Below, piece after piece: positions 1 to 12,145 of a stretch of DNA of 64,000 nt; position 1 is the first letter of the stretch, and each line of letters starts with the position of its first letter. Below the pieces are notes generated by a model. That model did no database searches. It was not told the origin of the DNA and worked only from the letters and a program-made list of their open reading frames with translations. This DNA comes from Dillenia suffruticosa. Its lineage: Eukaryota > Streptophyta > Magnoliopsida > Dilleniales > Dilleniaceae. The stretch lies in assembly GCA_033439265.1 (NCBI GenBank), contig JAVTVX010000009.1, forward strand, positions 6,537,109 through 6,601,108. The letters run 5' to 3'. A program made the position numbers and the translations under genes.

Positions 1-1070
1 GTTAGAAGAAGATCGAGAAGAGATTCGTAAGAAGAGGAAACGAGATGAGGCGGGACCAAGTGAACCATCTAAGGAACCACCATCCGAGGAAATTAGAGCT
101 CAATCACTTCAAATCACACCCTCCTATAGTACTCCATCCATATCCATTCTATCTTCTAAAGTCACCTTGGATATGATTTAGGATTTCTTAGTGCACATCC
201 AATCACAACTCCTCAAAATTGAAGATCAAAATTCTCTCACTCATGCAAAGTTGAATAAATTGAAAGACCAAAACAGGACCCTTCATAACAAAAATGAATG
301 TTTGGAATCCTTAATTCACAAAGATCCAACTGGTCCTTCGAGTTCTCCACAAATTGGTCCTTCCATCACTCCATCCGATGAGCCGCATGTCTAAGGAACC
401 AACATATTTTCTTACTTGTAAAGTTAACATTTTCTCTATTTTTATATTTGATGTTAGTTTGGCTAGTCTCTTCCTTTTGCTGACACTTTCTTCAAGGACA
501 TTGTGTACTTATTTTGATGTTACGTTTGATGGTCACATTCTCTTTAATTACAATGTGCACTTATTTTGCTGATAACAAAAGGGAAGAGAAAAGTATATAT
601 GTTTTGGTGTATTGATGTTTTGGTGTATTTATGTTGAATGACATAGCATAACATTGGTATTTATATTGATTGAATGTCTAAATTACAAAAATGTTACATA
701 TATCATATTCGTATGATGTAATTGTGTTATGATATATTCATTATCCATACTAAGATGAATTTGCATCGACTAAAGATAGAATATGTTTCTTTGATGTAAC
801 AATAAAGGATGATTGTATAAGTGAAAATGGCAGTTGCATTCCAAAGAAAGAGGGGGAGAGTAATAGGATATCAATGATACACATCATAAAATTAACTATA
901 TATAGCACATGATACATATTTCTAAGAGAAAGTGAAGCTTAAGGCTAATTAAAGATATTTCAAAACTTGAATTGATATGGCATTGGTTGAGGGGAAGTAT
1001 TTTGAGAGTTTTCAAACAATTTTATCAATTATTTCAAATTGGCTTTTGTTATCATAAAAAAGGGGGAGAT
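1..1070 (+). mobile_element. Internal 3' part of a Copia (Sirevirus-like) LTR retrotransposon fossil
   Basis: The left edge of the window lies inside an LTR element. About the first 390 bases read as a low-complexity, coiled-coil-rich reading frame of the kind found between pol and the 3' LTR in Sireviruses (family knowledge). A purine tract, AAAAAAGGGGGAGA at about 1056-1069, is immediately followed by TGTTGAAT, the usual polypurine tract and LTR start of Sirevirus Copia elements. The element is broken and its 5' parts are outside the window. Family assignment rests mainly on the polypurine tract and the position of the coiled-coil frame. Confidence 0.6.
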
Positions 1071-2690
1071 TGTTGAATAAAATAGGATTTGATGATAATT
1101 AGAAGTAATAAAGGTTGATTTTAGGTAATTAATTTAAATTAGAAACAAATTAGAATAATTGCTAAAATTGGTTCTAGATGTCCAAGTCGCCTCACTCATA
1201 TGCACAAGACGACCTATAAGCACAATTAATAGAAATTTGACTAAGTAAAAATTGACAAAACGACTTAAGATTTGACATAAGACGACATGAGATAATCAAG
1301 TCTCAGAAGTCTAAGTATGCAGAGCACCTAAGACAATCTAACAATTAGCATAAGACAACCAAGGAAGTTAAGCCTCAGAAGAATGTTTATACAAAACCTA
1401 AGGCGACCTGACATTTAAGACAAGACGACCTAACATAGTTGAGTCTCAGAAGTATAATTTTGTAGCACTCAAAGGCAACTCAACCTTAAGTTCAAGACGA
1501 CCTAATCACTCATAGGACAACCCAAATATAAATACAAGGCGACCTGAATAGAAAAACAAATGCACAAGTCACCTCCATAAAATAGACAAGACGACCTGAG
1601 GAAGACATGTCACAGAAGTAATAGTCTGCATACTTATAAGATGACTCAAGATCATGCACATGACGACTTGGCCGATTCATGCCACAGAAAGAATAGCTGC
1701 ACAACAAATGAGGCAATCTAACTATGAACACAAGATGACCTAACCAAAGTTTTTAGTTTATAAATCGTCTTACCCATAAATGTAAGTCGCCTTGTAAAGT
1801 GAAGACAATGTTAAGGCGACTCATTATTTGTATAAGACCACTCATGGTGAAGACAAGTCCAATTACCTCTCACATTGACAAATGGACTTATACAGTTGTC
1901 AAGCCAACCTAAGGCTAAACAAGTCCTCTTATAATCATGTTAACGTGACTTGACTAAAGGACAAAAAGACCTATAATTTAGCAAACCGACTCAAAGTCTA
2001 CACAAGTCCTCTTGCCTCTCACATTTTAAGTATTGTCAAGTAGACTCATATATCTATCAAGACGACTCATGAATTCAAATTGTAAAGACAAGTCTGCTTG
2101 TAGCCTCGATAGAGCGACCTGCTGTGTCTAATGTCCATTTGTTCAGAAAAGCTGGTTCGAATTAAATGTACTATTTACCTACCTCACCAACCTCTAAAAT
2201 GCATTCAATAGCACTCAACGGCTAAAATCATTGATCCGACTATAAAAGTAGAAAGTCAAAGATAAAGAATACAGGGGATTGCACTGAACAATATTGAGAA
2301 TCATTTCTGAGAAATTCTTATTTTGAATCTTACTGCATTGTTTTGGTTTGTTTTGAAAATCGAAAATTAATAGCTTCACATTGTCTTTGTCTCTCTATTT
2401 ATTAAAAAAGATCAGAGTTGTAATATTCTATATCTCGAGCCTAAGTGACAACGAGAGATATCAGACTAGGTTAGTTTGATCCTATGAAAATCAAATTGAA
2501 ATATTAAGGAAAATATTTGTATGGTTCACTAGTATCACTCTAGTTTGTAATTCTTGAACAGAATGGTGGATTTGAAAATTCAGATAAAGTCTGGAAGTAG
2601 ACGTATACCAAGAAAGTGAAACCATTATAAATTGTATATGTCAAACTCTATTTCCTTTTTTTGTTTATTTGTGTAAATCAAATTTTAAAT
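1071..2690 (+). mobile_element. Long 3' LTR of the Sirevirus-like Copia fossil
   Basis: The LTR begins with TG directly after the polypurine tract. It runs through a region of clustered CGACCT/AGTCGCCT motifs and ends somewhere near 2.65-2.70 kb. The exact end is unclear because the left LTR is not in the window to compare with. A length above 1.5 kb is long but within the Sirevirus range. The sequence is decayed. Confidence 0.45.
1187..2125. repeat. Degenerate array of AAGACGACCT-type motifs inside the LTR
   Basis: The decamer AAGACGACCT and close variants (AAGGCGACCT, AAGTCGCCTC, AAGATGACCT) recur every few tens of bases. They are often interleaved with a second recurring word, AGTCTCAGAAG or GTCACAGAAG. 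Both the motif and its reverse complement occur. The array stops within the LTR and is not found elsewhere in the window. Confidence 0.7.
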
Positions 2691-2917
2691 CTATATAATT
2701 AATCAAAATTTATAAATAATTTATTTATCCCCTCTAAATTGTTATATTTAGTGTTAATAGCATATATAAATACAAGATAGTGAGTGATGATATAATATAC
2801 TAACTAAAGCATATAAATTATATACAATAAATTATAAATGTATCACTAAAATATATTTTAGTGACTCTGGACAAATTATAAATATGAAATATCACTAAAA
2901 TATAGAAAGACTGTATT

Positions 2918-3295
2918 TGATCTTCAAGCCTCTGGACTGTCCCGGCGTTGCCTCGGCGCCAACCCCGAGAAGAAAAAATGTTAATAGCTCAAGTTGAACC
3001 ATTGGTGGGAGCGGTGTCTCAGCTAACTTTCAAAGAATAAATTGCAATTGCTGGTGGACAAAAAAGTAATAATGACAAATAAATAAAAAATTCAACTCAA
3101 ACATGATTGCTGAACTGGCCATTAACCAATCATGGAATTTAATAATAAGGGAAATATGGGAACAAATACATGGAAAATTGCAGATAAATAATGACCAACG
3201 AGACTATATACAAATCTCACTACAGTGCATTACGTTGAAGCTCATAAAAATCCCTTCTCAAATTTCCGATCCAAAGTGCATCAAACAATTGATCC
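2918..3295 (+). promoter_or_regulatory. Upstream region of the first sulfotransferase, duplicated upstream of the second
   Basis: This stretch matches 12146-12494 upstream of the second gene. Both contain CAAGCCTCTGGACTGTCCC, then TTGCCTCGGC, a weaker conserved run, and the same sequence up to the start codon (ATTCATTACGTTGAAG-type). The tandem duplication therefore carried the proximal promoter and 5' UTR with the coding exon. No convincing TATA box was identified. Confidence 0.6.
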
Positions 3296-4246
3296 ATGGA
3301 ACCCCATGAAGGAGATCTCCAGCTTCTTAGAGAGAGAGTCAAAACTTTTCCTAGTAAAACTAACAGGTGGAATGGCCGTTCAGATATGCCCTTCTATCAG
3401 TACCAAGGATTTTGGTACACGCCGTTCTGGTTAGAGAGCATCATGTGGCAGCAAGACCACTTTGTGGCGCACCCTAGCGACATAGTCTTAGCCACTCCTC
3501 AAAAAGGGGGCACGACTTGGCTCAACGCATTGGCTTTTGCTATTGTGACTCGTGACCAGTTTAATGGTTCAACTAGCCCTTTACTCACAAATGTGTCCCA
3601 TGATTGTGTTCGACCCTTGGGACTGCCTTCTCATAGGGAAGTCCCAAAAACTCCCCTTTTGGGAGCAGTCCACACTCCTTATGCATCCTTGCCAAAGTCA
3701 ATTCTAGCTTCTGGTTGTAAAATCGTTTACATGTGTAGGGAACCGAAGGATCTGTTTGTTTCCCAGTGGCATTTTCAACGAAGCTTATCTAAGGAACAAG
3801 TTAGCATGGAAGAAGCATTTGAGCTGTTCTGTGAGGGTGTCTCTCCGTTTGGACCTTATTGGGACCATGTTTTGGGGTATTGGAAAGCAAGCTTAGAGCG
3901 TCCAAATGAAGTACTTTTCTTAAAATATGAAGACATGAAGAGGGACACCGAGAATCAAGTGAAGAAATTGGCTGAATTCATGGGGTATCCCTTTTCCCCA
4001 GAGGAAGAAACGGAAGGTAAAGTGAAAATTTTGGTCAGCTTTTGCAGTTTTAATAATCTTAGAAATTTAGAAGTGAATAAGACTGGACATTCAAAAGAGT
4101 TCAAGGTCAGTAACAAACTATATTATAGGAGAGGAGACATTGGTGATTGGAAAAACCATCTCACCCGCGAAATGCAAGAGCGTATTGATCAGATAACTGA
4201 GGGAAAATTCACAAGTTGTGGACTGACGTTTGATATTGCAACATAA
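3296..4246 (+). CDS. Cytosolic sulfotransferase (plant SOT family), intact copy 1
   Basis: A single-exon 316-residue protein, normal length for plant cytosolic sulfotransferases, which transfer sulfate from PAPS to hydroxyl groups of small molecules such as flavonols, hormones or desulfoglucosinolates. Visible motifs: the 5'-phosphosulfate loop at residues 68-76 (PQKGGTTWL), the likely catalytic histidine at about H102 (VSHDCV), the 3'-phosphate-binding strand at about 143-160 (YMCREPKDLFVSQWHF, with R148 and S156), and the C-terminal PAPS motif RRGDIGDWK at 278-286. The start is the ATG at 3296, in the same context as copy 2 (GATCCATGGAA). The loop has PQKGG where copy 2 has PPKGG. It is the only copy of the three that looks complete. 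The substrate cannot be told from sequence. Confidence 0.9.
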   Translation: MEPHEGDLQLLRERVKTFPSKTNRWNGRSDMPFYQYQGFWYTPFWLESIMWQQDHFVAHPSDIVLATPQKGGTTWLNALAFAIVTRDQFNGSTSPLLTNVSHDCVRPLGLPSHREVPKTPLLGAVHTPYASLPKSILASGCKIVYMCREPKDLFVSQWHFQRSLSKEQVSMEEAFELFCEGVSPFGPYWDHVLGYWKASLERPNEVLFLKYEDMKRDTENQVKKLAEFMGYPFSPEEETEGKVKILVSFCSFNNLRNLEVNKTGHSKEFKVSNKLYYRRGDIGDWKNHLTREMQERIDQITEGKFTSCGLTFDIAT

Positions 4247-4565
4247 TGGTCTATTTTGTCGATCTTCTCTACCTGGGTGCTCTACTTTTTCTCCTCATTT
4301 GATTCTTCTTTTTTTAGTTGGTGCATTTCTATGAAAGATGGTCAAAATAATCTCCTTTTTTCCTCTTTTTAATTTTGTGCGAGTGTGTTTAAATTTGGTT
4401 GTACTTGGCTTTGGCGTGCGTGTGTGCGTACGTGTTTACAGATATGTCTTTCTTTTGACCTATCTTTTGTCATCTAAATAATTAGTTAGGGGATTCAATA
4501 CAAAAGTATTACCCTACCACCTTCAAGAATAGTACAGATTACGAAATTGATTTTAGAATCATATC
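4247..4565. other. 3' flank of sulfotransferase 1, shared with copy 2
   Basis: The first about 280 bases after the stop codon are clearly alignable to the bases after copy 2 (13453 onward), for example TACCTGGGTGCTCTACTTTT and TTAAATTTGGTTGTAC. This shows that 3' UTR and flank belong to the duplicated unit. No other gene is seen. Confidence 0.7.
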
Positions 4566-5470
4566 TCGAAAAAATAAAAATTATAAATAATAAAAACTAA
4601 AAATAGGCTTTAACTCGAGACTTGTAAAGGAATAATAAAAAAAAAATTTAAATAATCTAAAAGAAAAATTAATTCCAAAAATAATCCACAATTGTCGCGT
4701 GTTGGAGTCGCGGTGAGATATGTCGCGGGTTGAACCTGCAACATGGCCACGTGATGCATTCTTGTGTGTCGCCTCTTAAAGACGCGACACACTGTGTCTC
4801 GTTTTCAAGACGCGACATGACCACGTGACGCACCCTAGTATGCCGCATTTTCAATACGCGGCAAGGCCACGTAACGCGCCCTGGTATGCCGCGTCTTTAA
4901 GACGTGACATAGTGTCTACGAGTTGCACACGCGACAAGACCGCGAGCCAACATGCCGATCCGCAAACTATTTGGATCTAACACTTGATTTAATTTGAGAA
5001 AACCGAAATCAAACTCTTTAAATATGTCACAACCCGAACGTGTTACGACAAGCCCTCACCCACTAAGCGAGCCATTTGAACCTAACACTTGACTTATTTT
5101 AGAAAAACTAAAATCAAACTCTCTAAACATACCGCAACTCGAATGTGTTGCGACAAATTTTTACCCCACTAAGCAGGCCAACGGGCCAACCATGGGCCAA
5201 TGGGGCCTAACACTTGACTCAGTTTGAAAAAACCGAAATCTGATTCCCTAAACATACCACAACTCAAATGTATGACAAAGGGCTATGTCAAGTGCAAGAC
5301 CCGATTGGCCCACGGATCGGCCTGTTGGCCTGCTTAGTGGAGTGAGAATTTTTTGCAACGCATTCAAGTTGCGGTATATTTAGAGAGTTCGATTTTGGTT
5401 TTCCTAAATTAAATCAAGTATTAGGTCTAAATGACCCGCGAAGCTTCTGTTGGCCCGCTAAAAATTTATA
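4566..5470. repeat. Compound repeat with tandem and inverted copies (foldback-type element)
   Basis: At 4740-4920 there are three degenerate copies of a GC-rich unit of about 45-75 bases, built on GCCACGTGACGC and GCCGCGTCTTTAAGACGCGACA. From about 4975 a second unit of about 115 bases (CTAACACTTGATT, AAACCGAAATCAAACTC, GTGTTGCGACAA, CCCACTAAGC) occurs three times head to tail. It then occurs once in inverse orientation at about 5330-5440 (GCTTAGTGGAGTG to ATTTAAATCAAGT-like). No transposase is present. It interrupts the spacer that the other sulfotransferase copies lack. Confidence 0.65.
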
Positions 5471-6109
5471 TATAATTATTCAAAAATATATTTACATGCT
5501 AAACAACTCATCCACAGAATATTAATTATGATTTTTGTGAGGCGCACAAGTTTGAATAAATCGAGTTGGGAAGTTCGAGAGAAGACTCATTTAAAAGAAC
5601 TTATGGTTTAAGATAACGTGCCATTTGAGCTGGACTTCTTTTAAGAGAAATTATGTTAACATATGGTTTGACCAAATGGACGGATATTATCTTTTAGAGC
5701 CATTACGACGAGTGAAGTTATTATGGGAGAGACCGTGAAACAACGTGTGGGTAGGAGGGCTCCCATCGCCATCACAATGCTGGGTTGACATTTGTAAGGA
5801 TTGACTCTGATTTAAGAGGGTTGGAAATTAAAATTTTGAAATTAAGTGCGTTTTTTGTTCTTACGATTTCCATATTCTTCTTGGAGATTTCTTCAAATTT
5901 CTTTTCTTGTTTTTGCGTTAATGGAAACATATGCATCGAGTTCACGTGCCATATCATTATTAGTTTAGAATGAAAAAATTTTAAAATTTAAAATTTAAAA
6001 TTAAAAAATAAAAGAATTATAGTAAAAAATATTTTTTAAAATTAAATCTGATAATATTCAAATTAAATTAATAAAAAAATAATTTTAAATATCAAATAAT
6101 TATACATAT

Positions 6110-6110
<1 letters not shown>
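5471..6110. other. Gene-free AT-rich spacer
   Basis: No coding region, RNA gene or recognisable repeat was found. Short open frames at 5770-5970 on both strands overlap each other and show no protein family features. Confidence 0.5.

Positions 6111-6111
<1 letters not shown>

Positions 6112-6203
<92 letters not shown>
6112..6203. repeat. (GA)n microsatellite, about 45 repeats
   Basis: Uninterrupted GA repeat of about 90 bases. The paralogous position downstream of sulfotransferase 2 (about 15678-15702) holds only about a dozen repeats, so the tract has expanded or contracted since the duplication. Confidence 0.95.
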
Positions 6204-6205
<2 letters not shown>

Positions 6206-6221
6206 ACAAAACAAACAAAGA

Positions 6222-6420
6222 AGTCATGTACATGACAATGATATTTGCAAGCTTTTGCCATAATGACCTACTGATTCCTTGTCCTCTCTTCTTTTCATAT
6301 TTGCGAGTAAACTTAGCAATTATGGTGTCTTTTTCTGGGCTCACAGCTGGTGCCAATTTAACCGGCTAATTACATATTAATGAGTTAATTAAATTTAAAA
6401 TTCTTAGATTTTGTATAGTT
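6222..6420. repeat. Duplicated 3' flank block (copy at 15735-15797 plus 18334-18440)
   Basis: Matches sequence downstream of sulfotransferase 2: AATGATATTTGCA, then GCTTTTG, AATGACCT, GATTCCTT, CTTTTCATAT, AAACTTAGCAA, and GTGCCAATTTAAC near the end. In the second copy the block is split by a CACTA element, so this one acts as an empty-site reference for that insertion. Confidence 0.8.
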
Positions 6421-6529
6421 AAAATATAATTAAATATAGTTTTGATACTATATTAGAAAGGGAAGTAATATAATAATATCCTAATACTCAATTAATTTAA
6501 TTAAACTATTATAATATGTTAGGTTTATA
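6421..6529. other. Short AT-rich spacer
   Basis: AT-rich sequence between the duplicated block and the repeat that flanks the Copia fossil. Nothing else is seen. Confidence 0.4.
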
Positions 6530-9500
6530 TAAAAAACACCTTCTCACAAATATAAAAATATAAAAATAAGAAAAATTAATATTCTCAAAATCAAATCAAT
6601 AATTAATTTTATTATAATATATAATATATTATAATATCCCCTTTCAAAGTTAATATGGTATAATGAACTCCACGTGAATTTGAAAGAGAATATAAAATCT
6701 TAAGGGTGTTTTGGCAACCCTGAATAGTATTTTTTTTTCAAACGGACTAGGTCTAACTTTGGCGCTAACTCCCAGCTTTCTAGCTCTGACTCTGTCTTTG
6801 GCTCTGACTCTTTGACTTTGAGTGTGACGTTGCGGGTGTATCAATAACTTTTTTTATAAAAAGAATTATGATATTAAGTTAAAAAGGATTTTGAATATAT
6901 TGAAAGTAATTTGAACATGATAAATAAATGAATATTGTTCTGATATCAAGTTTAAATAAATTTGAATATAAGAATATGGATAAGCATTGCTTTCATAGCA
7001 TATTGAAGATGGAGAACAATATAATAATATGAAACATAATTTTCGATTGTTTCAATTAAATAACTAAAATAAGGCTTATGGATCAATGGAGAAGTATAAA
7101 TCTCGTCTAGTAACCAAGGATTACAATCAGACTAAGAGTATGAACTACGAGAAAACTTTCTCCCCAATAGTTAAATTTATCTCGATCTGTTTACTTTTAT
7201 CGATTGTCGTAAATATAGATCTAGATTTATACCATATGAACGTAAAAACTCATCCCTTAATGAAAGTTTAGATAAAGAGATTTATATGGAACAATTCTTT
7301 GGATTCATTCTAAAAGGTAAGAAGGATTAGGTCTGTTAATTTTGAAAATCGATATACGGTTTTAAACAATCATCCAAACAATCATACTTGACATCTCACA
7401 AGGAGATAATATCCTATGGGTTTGTGATAATTGTGAATGATCATTATGTATACCTAATACGTTCTACTGACTCATATGTGATCATGTTCCCTTATATATG
7501 ACATTTTGTTAGTTAGGAACAATAGAGAGAATCTGTTAACTATTAAAATATAATTATCGTCGAGTTTTGATATAAAAGACATAGGTGAGAGTCAGTTCAT
7601 TTTTCGAAGTTAAGATTCAAAAGGATTGCTCGAAACAGGCATTGACTCTTTCACAAAATTCCTACATCAGGAAAGTTCTCGAATACTTTGAGATAAGCGA
7701 TTATAATCTTATAGATACTCTCATTGCTAAGGTGAATACTTGAGTTTTGACATGTGTTCTAAAACTTAGGAAAAAATAAGGAAGATGAATATAATCCCTT
7801 ATATTAGTACAATGGGTAGTCTGATATACGCGTTGATATATACATGACCAAACATTTATTTTGCGATCGATCTAGTGAGTAAGCATCAATTGAATAGTGG
7901 AAGGGGTCATTGGAGAACAGTGAAATAGATTCTAAAATATTTCAAGGAATCGTAAACTTCTTCTTATGTTACAGAGAATGTGATTTGTGTCTCGTTAGGT
8001 ATTCAGACACCAATTGAGGTGGTGATCTTGATGGACGTAAATCGACATCAGATTTTGTTATCTTACTTAATAACGGTGTCATATCTTAAAATAGTAAAAA
8101 GTAAAATTGTGTAACTCTATTTACGATGGAAATTGAGTTTATGATATGCACAATGATAGTTTAGGAAAGTGTTTAGTTTCGGAAATTTTTTGATGATTTA
8201 GGGGTTATGGTAAATAATGGTAGTCTAATGATTATTTATGTGATAATCAAATCATTTTTGCTTACATTCAAGACCCTAAGTATCATAGTAGAACCAAACA
8301 CATTAATACCAGATAACAATTTATGAAAGATATTATCGAGAATGGTGAAATAACGATTAAGTACCTTTCTATACATAATATGGTGGGTGATTCTTTCACA
8401 AACTTATTATAAGAGATTCCTTTATAGGATATAGGAAATCATTAGGTTTACATGTACTTTGACATTTCTTATATGTATTATGTTGATGTTTTGATATTCA
8501 TTAACATATATGACTGTGTGTATTATTCAGTCACAAGTTATTTATTTATTACATCTATTTGTTATCATATATTTTGTAATGTATTGTGATAAAAGATATG
8601 TTAGGCAAACATGGTCAACACTCTCACACAAGTGACCACCTTCAATTCTGAGTGAGCGGTGATGAAACGATTTCTAGTTGTAAGAGTCTTTGAGATGGTT
8701 CTGGTAGAACATAAGTCGCCTTAATACATATTCAGGATGAGATCATATGCAATATGACCGATATAGATATGTCTACATTTATGTTGTCTGTAAATAACCA
8801 GATTTAAGATCTCAGACATCACTTAAGATTAATGATATCGTCTCTGAGAATCTCTCTCTAAGATTTCCAGGTAAAATCTTATATGTAGATTAAATCTCAT
8901 ACTTACATAGTATTAGGGAAATCTAACATATATTCTTTTGAGATATGGGAGAATAACACTATAACATATGTTTTCATACTGTGTGTGATAAGACGGCTAT
9001 GAAATAGTAAAAGTTATTATTTGAGACAATAGTGCGATCATAATTCTCGTTCCCAATGTTAGAGAAATCTAATATATATCCTTTTGACGATAGGAGAATA
9101 ATACTATAACATATGTTTTGTACTCTTATTACTTTTGGTTGTTTCTAGAAATCATGATTCAATATTTGTTATTTTAGTCTATTTATCTATGGTATGGAAG
9201 ATAATGAGATCTAAGAGGCAGATGTAAGAAAATAACTGAATTAAGTCTAATAGATTCGAGTTTGGAAAGGAAAACCAATCGATATTATATCATTCTATAA
9301 TATTTATCGGTCAACCTATTATATTTATTCATATTAAGATTCAAACATAATAAAGAATACACAGTTGAACAATTATTAGATATCACTTTAGGTGAGAAAA
9401 GTGATTCGATAGATGTAATTGCATTGAATTTTGGATATAATGAGTTCCTTTTGGTATTAAGATAGCTCCTCGATCATCTGAATAAGTATATCGAGAAGTC

Positions 9501-10275
9501 TTTGCTTACAGGCGTACTCGCTAATTGCACAACGCCCAATCCTGTATGAAAGTCTAGTATGATGATATGGTAAATAGTATAAGTTGTGTTGTTATAATTG
9601 ACCTAAAATATCCTTATGTGTAAGTAAGAGATGTTAGCTAATATGCTCACGTATGAGCATTTTACCGGATGTTAAAAGTTTATTTTAAATTTAAAATTTA
9701 AAATAGGGATAATGGATGATTACCCATTATCCTCGCTCCCCTAAAACTTCTCCCTCGTTATTTCCTACATGATATAATACAAACCGAGCTTTTGAATTAA
9801 TAGAGAACAACAATTGTACGTACGTGGTTGTGAGTGAAAAAGGTTGAGAGAGATATTTATTATCCAGAGTGAGAAAAATCAAGGGTTTGAGAAAATTTTA
9901 AGTAGGAAATTTTTTTTGTCATTGAAATTTATCAGATTTTAGGTTAAGATATCGTGATATAATGGTAGTGATTCGATTTTATGATCATTATCTCGATCAA
10001 GTTATCCATACAAGAGATTTCACGGTTCACAGATTTTGGAGAGTTACACATCAAGATATTTATTCAAAAATTCTAACTATTTATTTTCCACTCTTCCGCA
10101 TTCATATAAAGAATAACCTTAATAATATAAAAAATTCATTATCACAAATATAAAAAATATAATATTACAAATATAAAAGTAAGGAAAATAAAAAATTTTC
10201 AAAATCAAATCAATAATTGATTTGATTTTAATATATCATATATTAATATATATAATTATCATACATTTCAAAAGA
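6530..10275 (+). mobile_element. Copia LTR retrotransposon fossil (RT and RNase H remnants)
   Basis: A decayed Copia reverse transcriptase segment begins near 7086 (YKSRLVTKDYNQ, then a FSPIVKF-like stretch). RNase H-type sequence follows at about 8270-8410 (the YHSRTKHI signature). Most of gag and integrase is absent, and the element is broken many times. The roughly 130 bases at 6530-6660 resemble those at 10125-10275 (ATCAAATCAATAATT core), so they may be the matching ends of two LTRs. A primer-binding-like TGGTATAATGAAC follows the left one. Extent beyond the RT/RNase H core is inferred. Confidence 0.6.
8925..9127. repeat. Direct repeat of about 60 bases within the Copia fossil LTR region
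   Basis: Two copies at about 8928-8985 and 9068-9127 share AAATCTAA, ATATAT, CCTTTTGA, GGAGAATAA and ACTATAACATATGTTTT, about 140 bases apart. They are probably part of the degraded 3' LTR. Confidence 0.6.
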
Positions 10276-12145
10276 TTAAACCAGTGAAAAAAATCGGGAT
10301 TAATTCTTTTGTATTTTAATAATATGATAAGATTTGAAATCAAAACCTTTCATTTTCATATCATTTAATACATTTTAAATATCTTATAAACATTTGGGTT
10401 TAGGAATGATGACAGCAACGGATAAGTGCCCTTCGATGTGATGACTTCTTAGGTCTGACTTTGTTAAGCCGCCCTACGTCCAAAAGAACAAACATAAAAG
10501 GAATCGCGAAATTTTAGAAAGTTAATTAAAAAGAAGCATAAGAAAAATTAGAGTTATTAGTGGTTAATAGGACGTCGGAGAGGGGCTATAGTGCATGTTG
10601 TTAAGCAAAAATTTGATGAATCATTCCTCCTTATTTTTTATTCAAACCAAATTTGAGACACCACTTTTATGGTTTGCAACTTGTAATCCATGCATCAGTA
10701 AATGGTTTGGTTTCTCACTCCATCTAATTTTCATGCATAATTTTTTTTGTTTGGGATCGAACAAAATGGAGGGTTATACCGTTTACTAGGTCGAGAAATG
10801 GAAACAGAAAAATGATACAAATATGAAATAATACGAGAAATTTATATTTTGTAAAAATAAAATAAAAAAATATGAAAAATACGTAAATATAAAAATATAA
10901 GAATTTTTATATAAATATTAATTATTTTATAAAATTAATAGAATAATAATATTTTATAATAAAAATTTATAATGATCAAATACGCTATTATTAATTATAA
11001 GAAAAATAATATAAAAAATCATAATTATTATTATAATTAAATAATTAAATAATTCATTAAATATGAAAATATGTAAATATAAAAAATATAAGAATTTTTG
11101 TATAAATATTAATTTATTTAATATGGTAAAATATTTTAGAAATAGTAAATATTTTAGAAATGAAAAAAAAAATATTAATATTAAGAAATTTTCATATACG
11201 AGGGAAACTGATTATATTATAGTAAAATTATAAATGATATAAGTTTGAATGAAGGTGTAATTATGCAAAGAATTTGATGGGGTACCAATAATGAGATAGT
11301 TTAATTGATTGAAATATTGTAATGTTTACTATACCAAAATACATGATAGTAACTGATAATATGATATATCGTCTAAACCATATAAATTATATATATCTAA
11401 TATATTTAAATTATTTTTGTTACGCATCCAAATGATTTTGGACAGGATCAATTTTATCGGTTGGCATAATATGCATACGTAACAAATTTATTATCGCTCG
11501 CATGAGACATTTGGTGCGGTTAATTACGAGTTAGGAGTTTGATTCGCATGTGAAAATTGAAATTGAATTTGAAATTAAAGATTATGAGAATTGATTTTAA
11601 AAATTCATATCTACATTTTATTGCTAAATTTTATTATAATTTATATTTTAATTTAAATTTGAATTTGAATTTATTTTAATCAAGGCCCGCTTTAGGTAAT
11701 TTGAATCTCACAATTTATGTGGCTTTTTCTCTTGACGTTAAACTTTCTAATCAAGGGCAAGTGCTTTCTATTTGTTAATTAATTGCAAAAGATAAAATAA
11801 AACTTAAGTTCAATTTTTTTTTTAAACAATAAAAAATTATGATATTATACAAATAAATATTGTAGCTGGATTTTAAGAACACTTTTGAAAGGCATGTGAT
11901 ATTGAGACTTTATCAGCCCCTCGACCATTTTCCCAACAATAGATCAGCGATCAAGTTCTAGATCATAAATTTGGGGGTGTCCTAAACGGGGTGGGCTAGG
12001 GGTTTGCTGGGAGCTAAATTCGGGCACTTTGTTGAAATGTATCGTTTTGAAGACGTGTGGGACCTATCTCTCAAGTCTCAAGGGAAACATGTCCCATCGT
12101 ATTGGTCGTTTTCACTGACCCAGCGGTGACTGTCCGTATCTGCTC
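10276..12145. other. Gene-free spacer upstream of sulfotransferase 2
   Basis: About 1.9 kb, very AT-rich between 10800 and 11700, with several A/T-only low-complexity tracts. A less AT-rich stretch at about 11900-12140 leads into the duplicated promoter. No coding or RNA gene was recognised. Confidence 0.5.

Noticed and set aside
6063-6356. Open frame with a long Leu-Ser repeat
   Set aside because: Translation of the GA/TC microsatellite.
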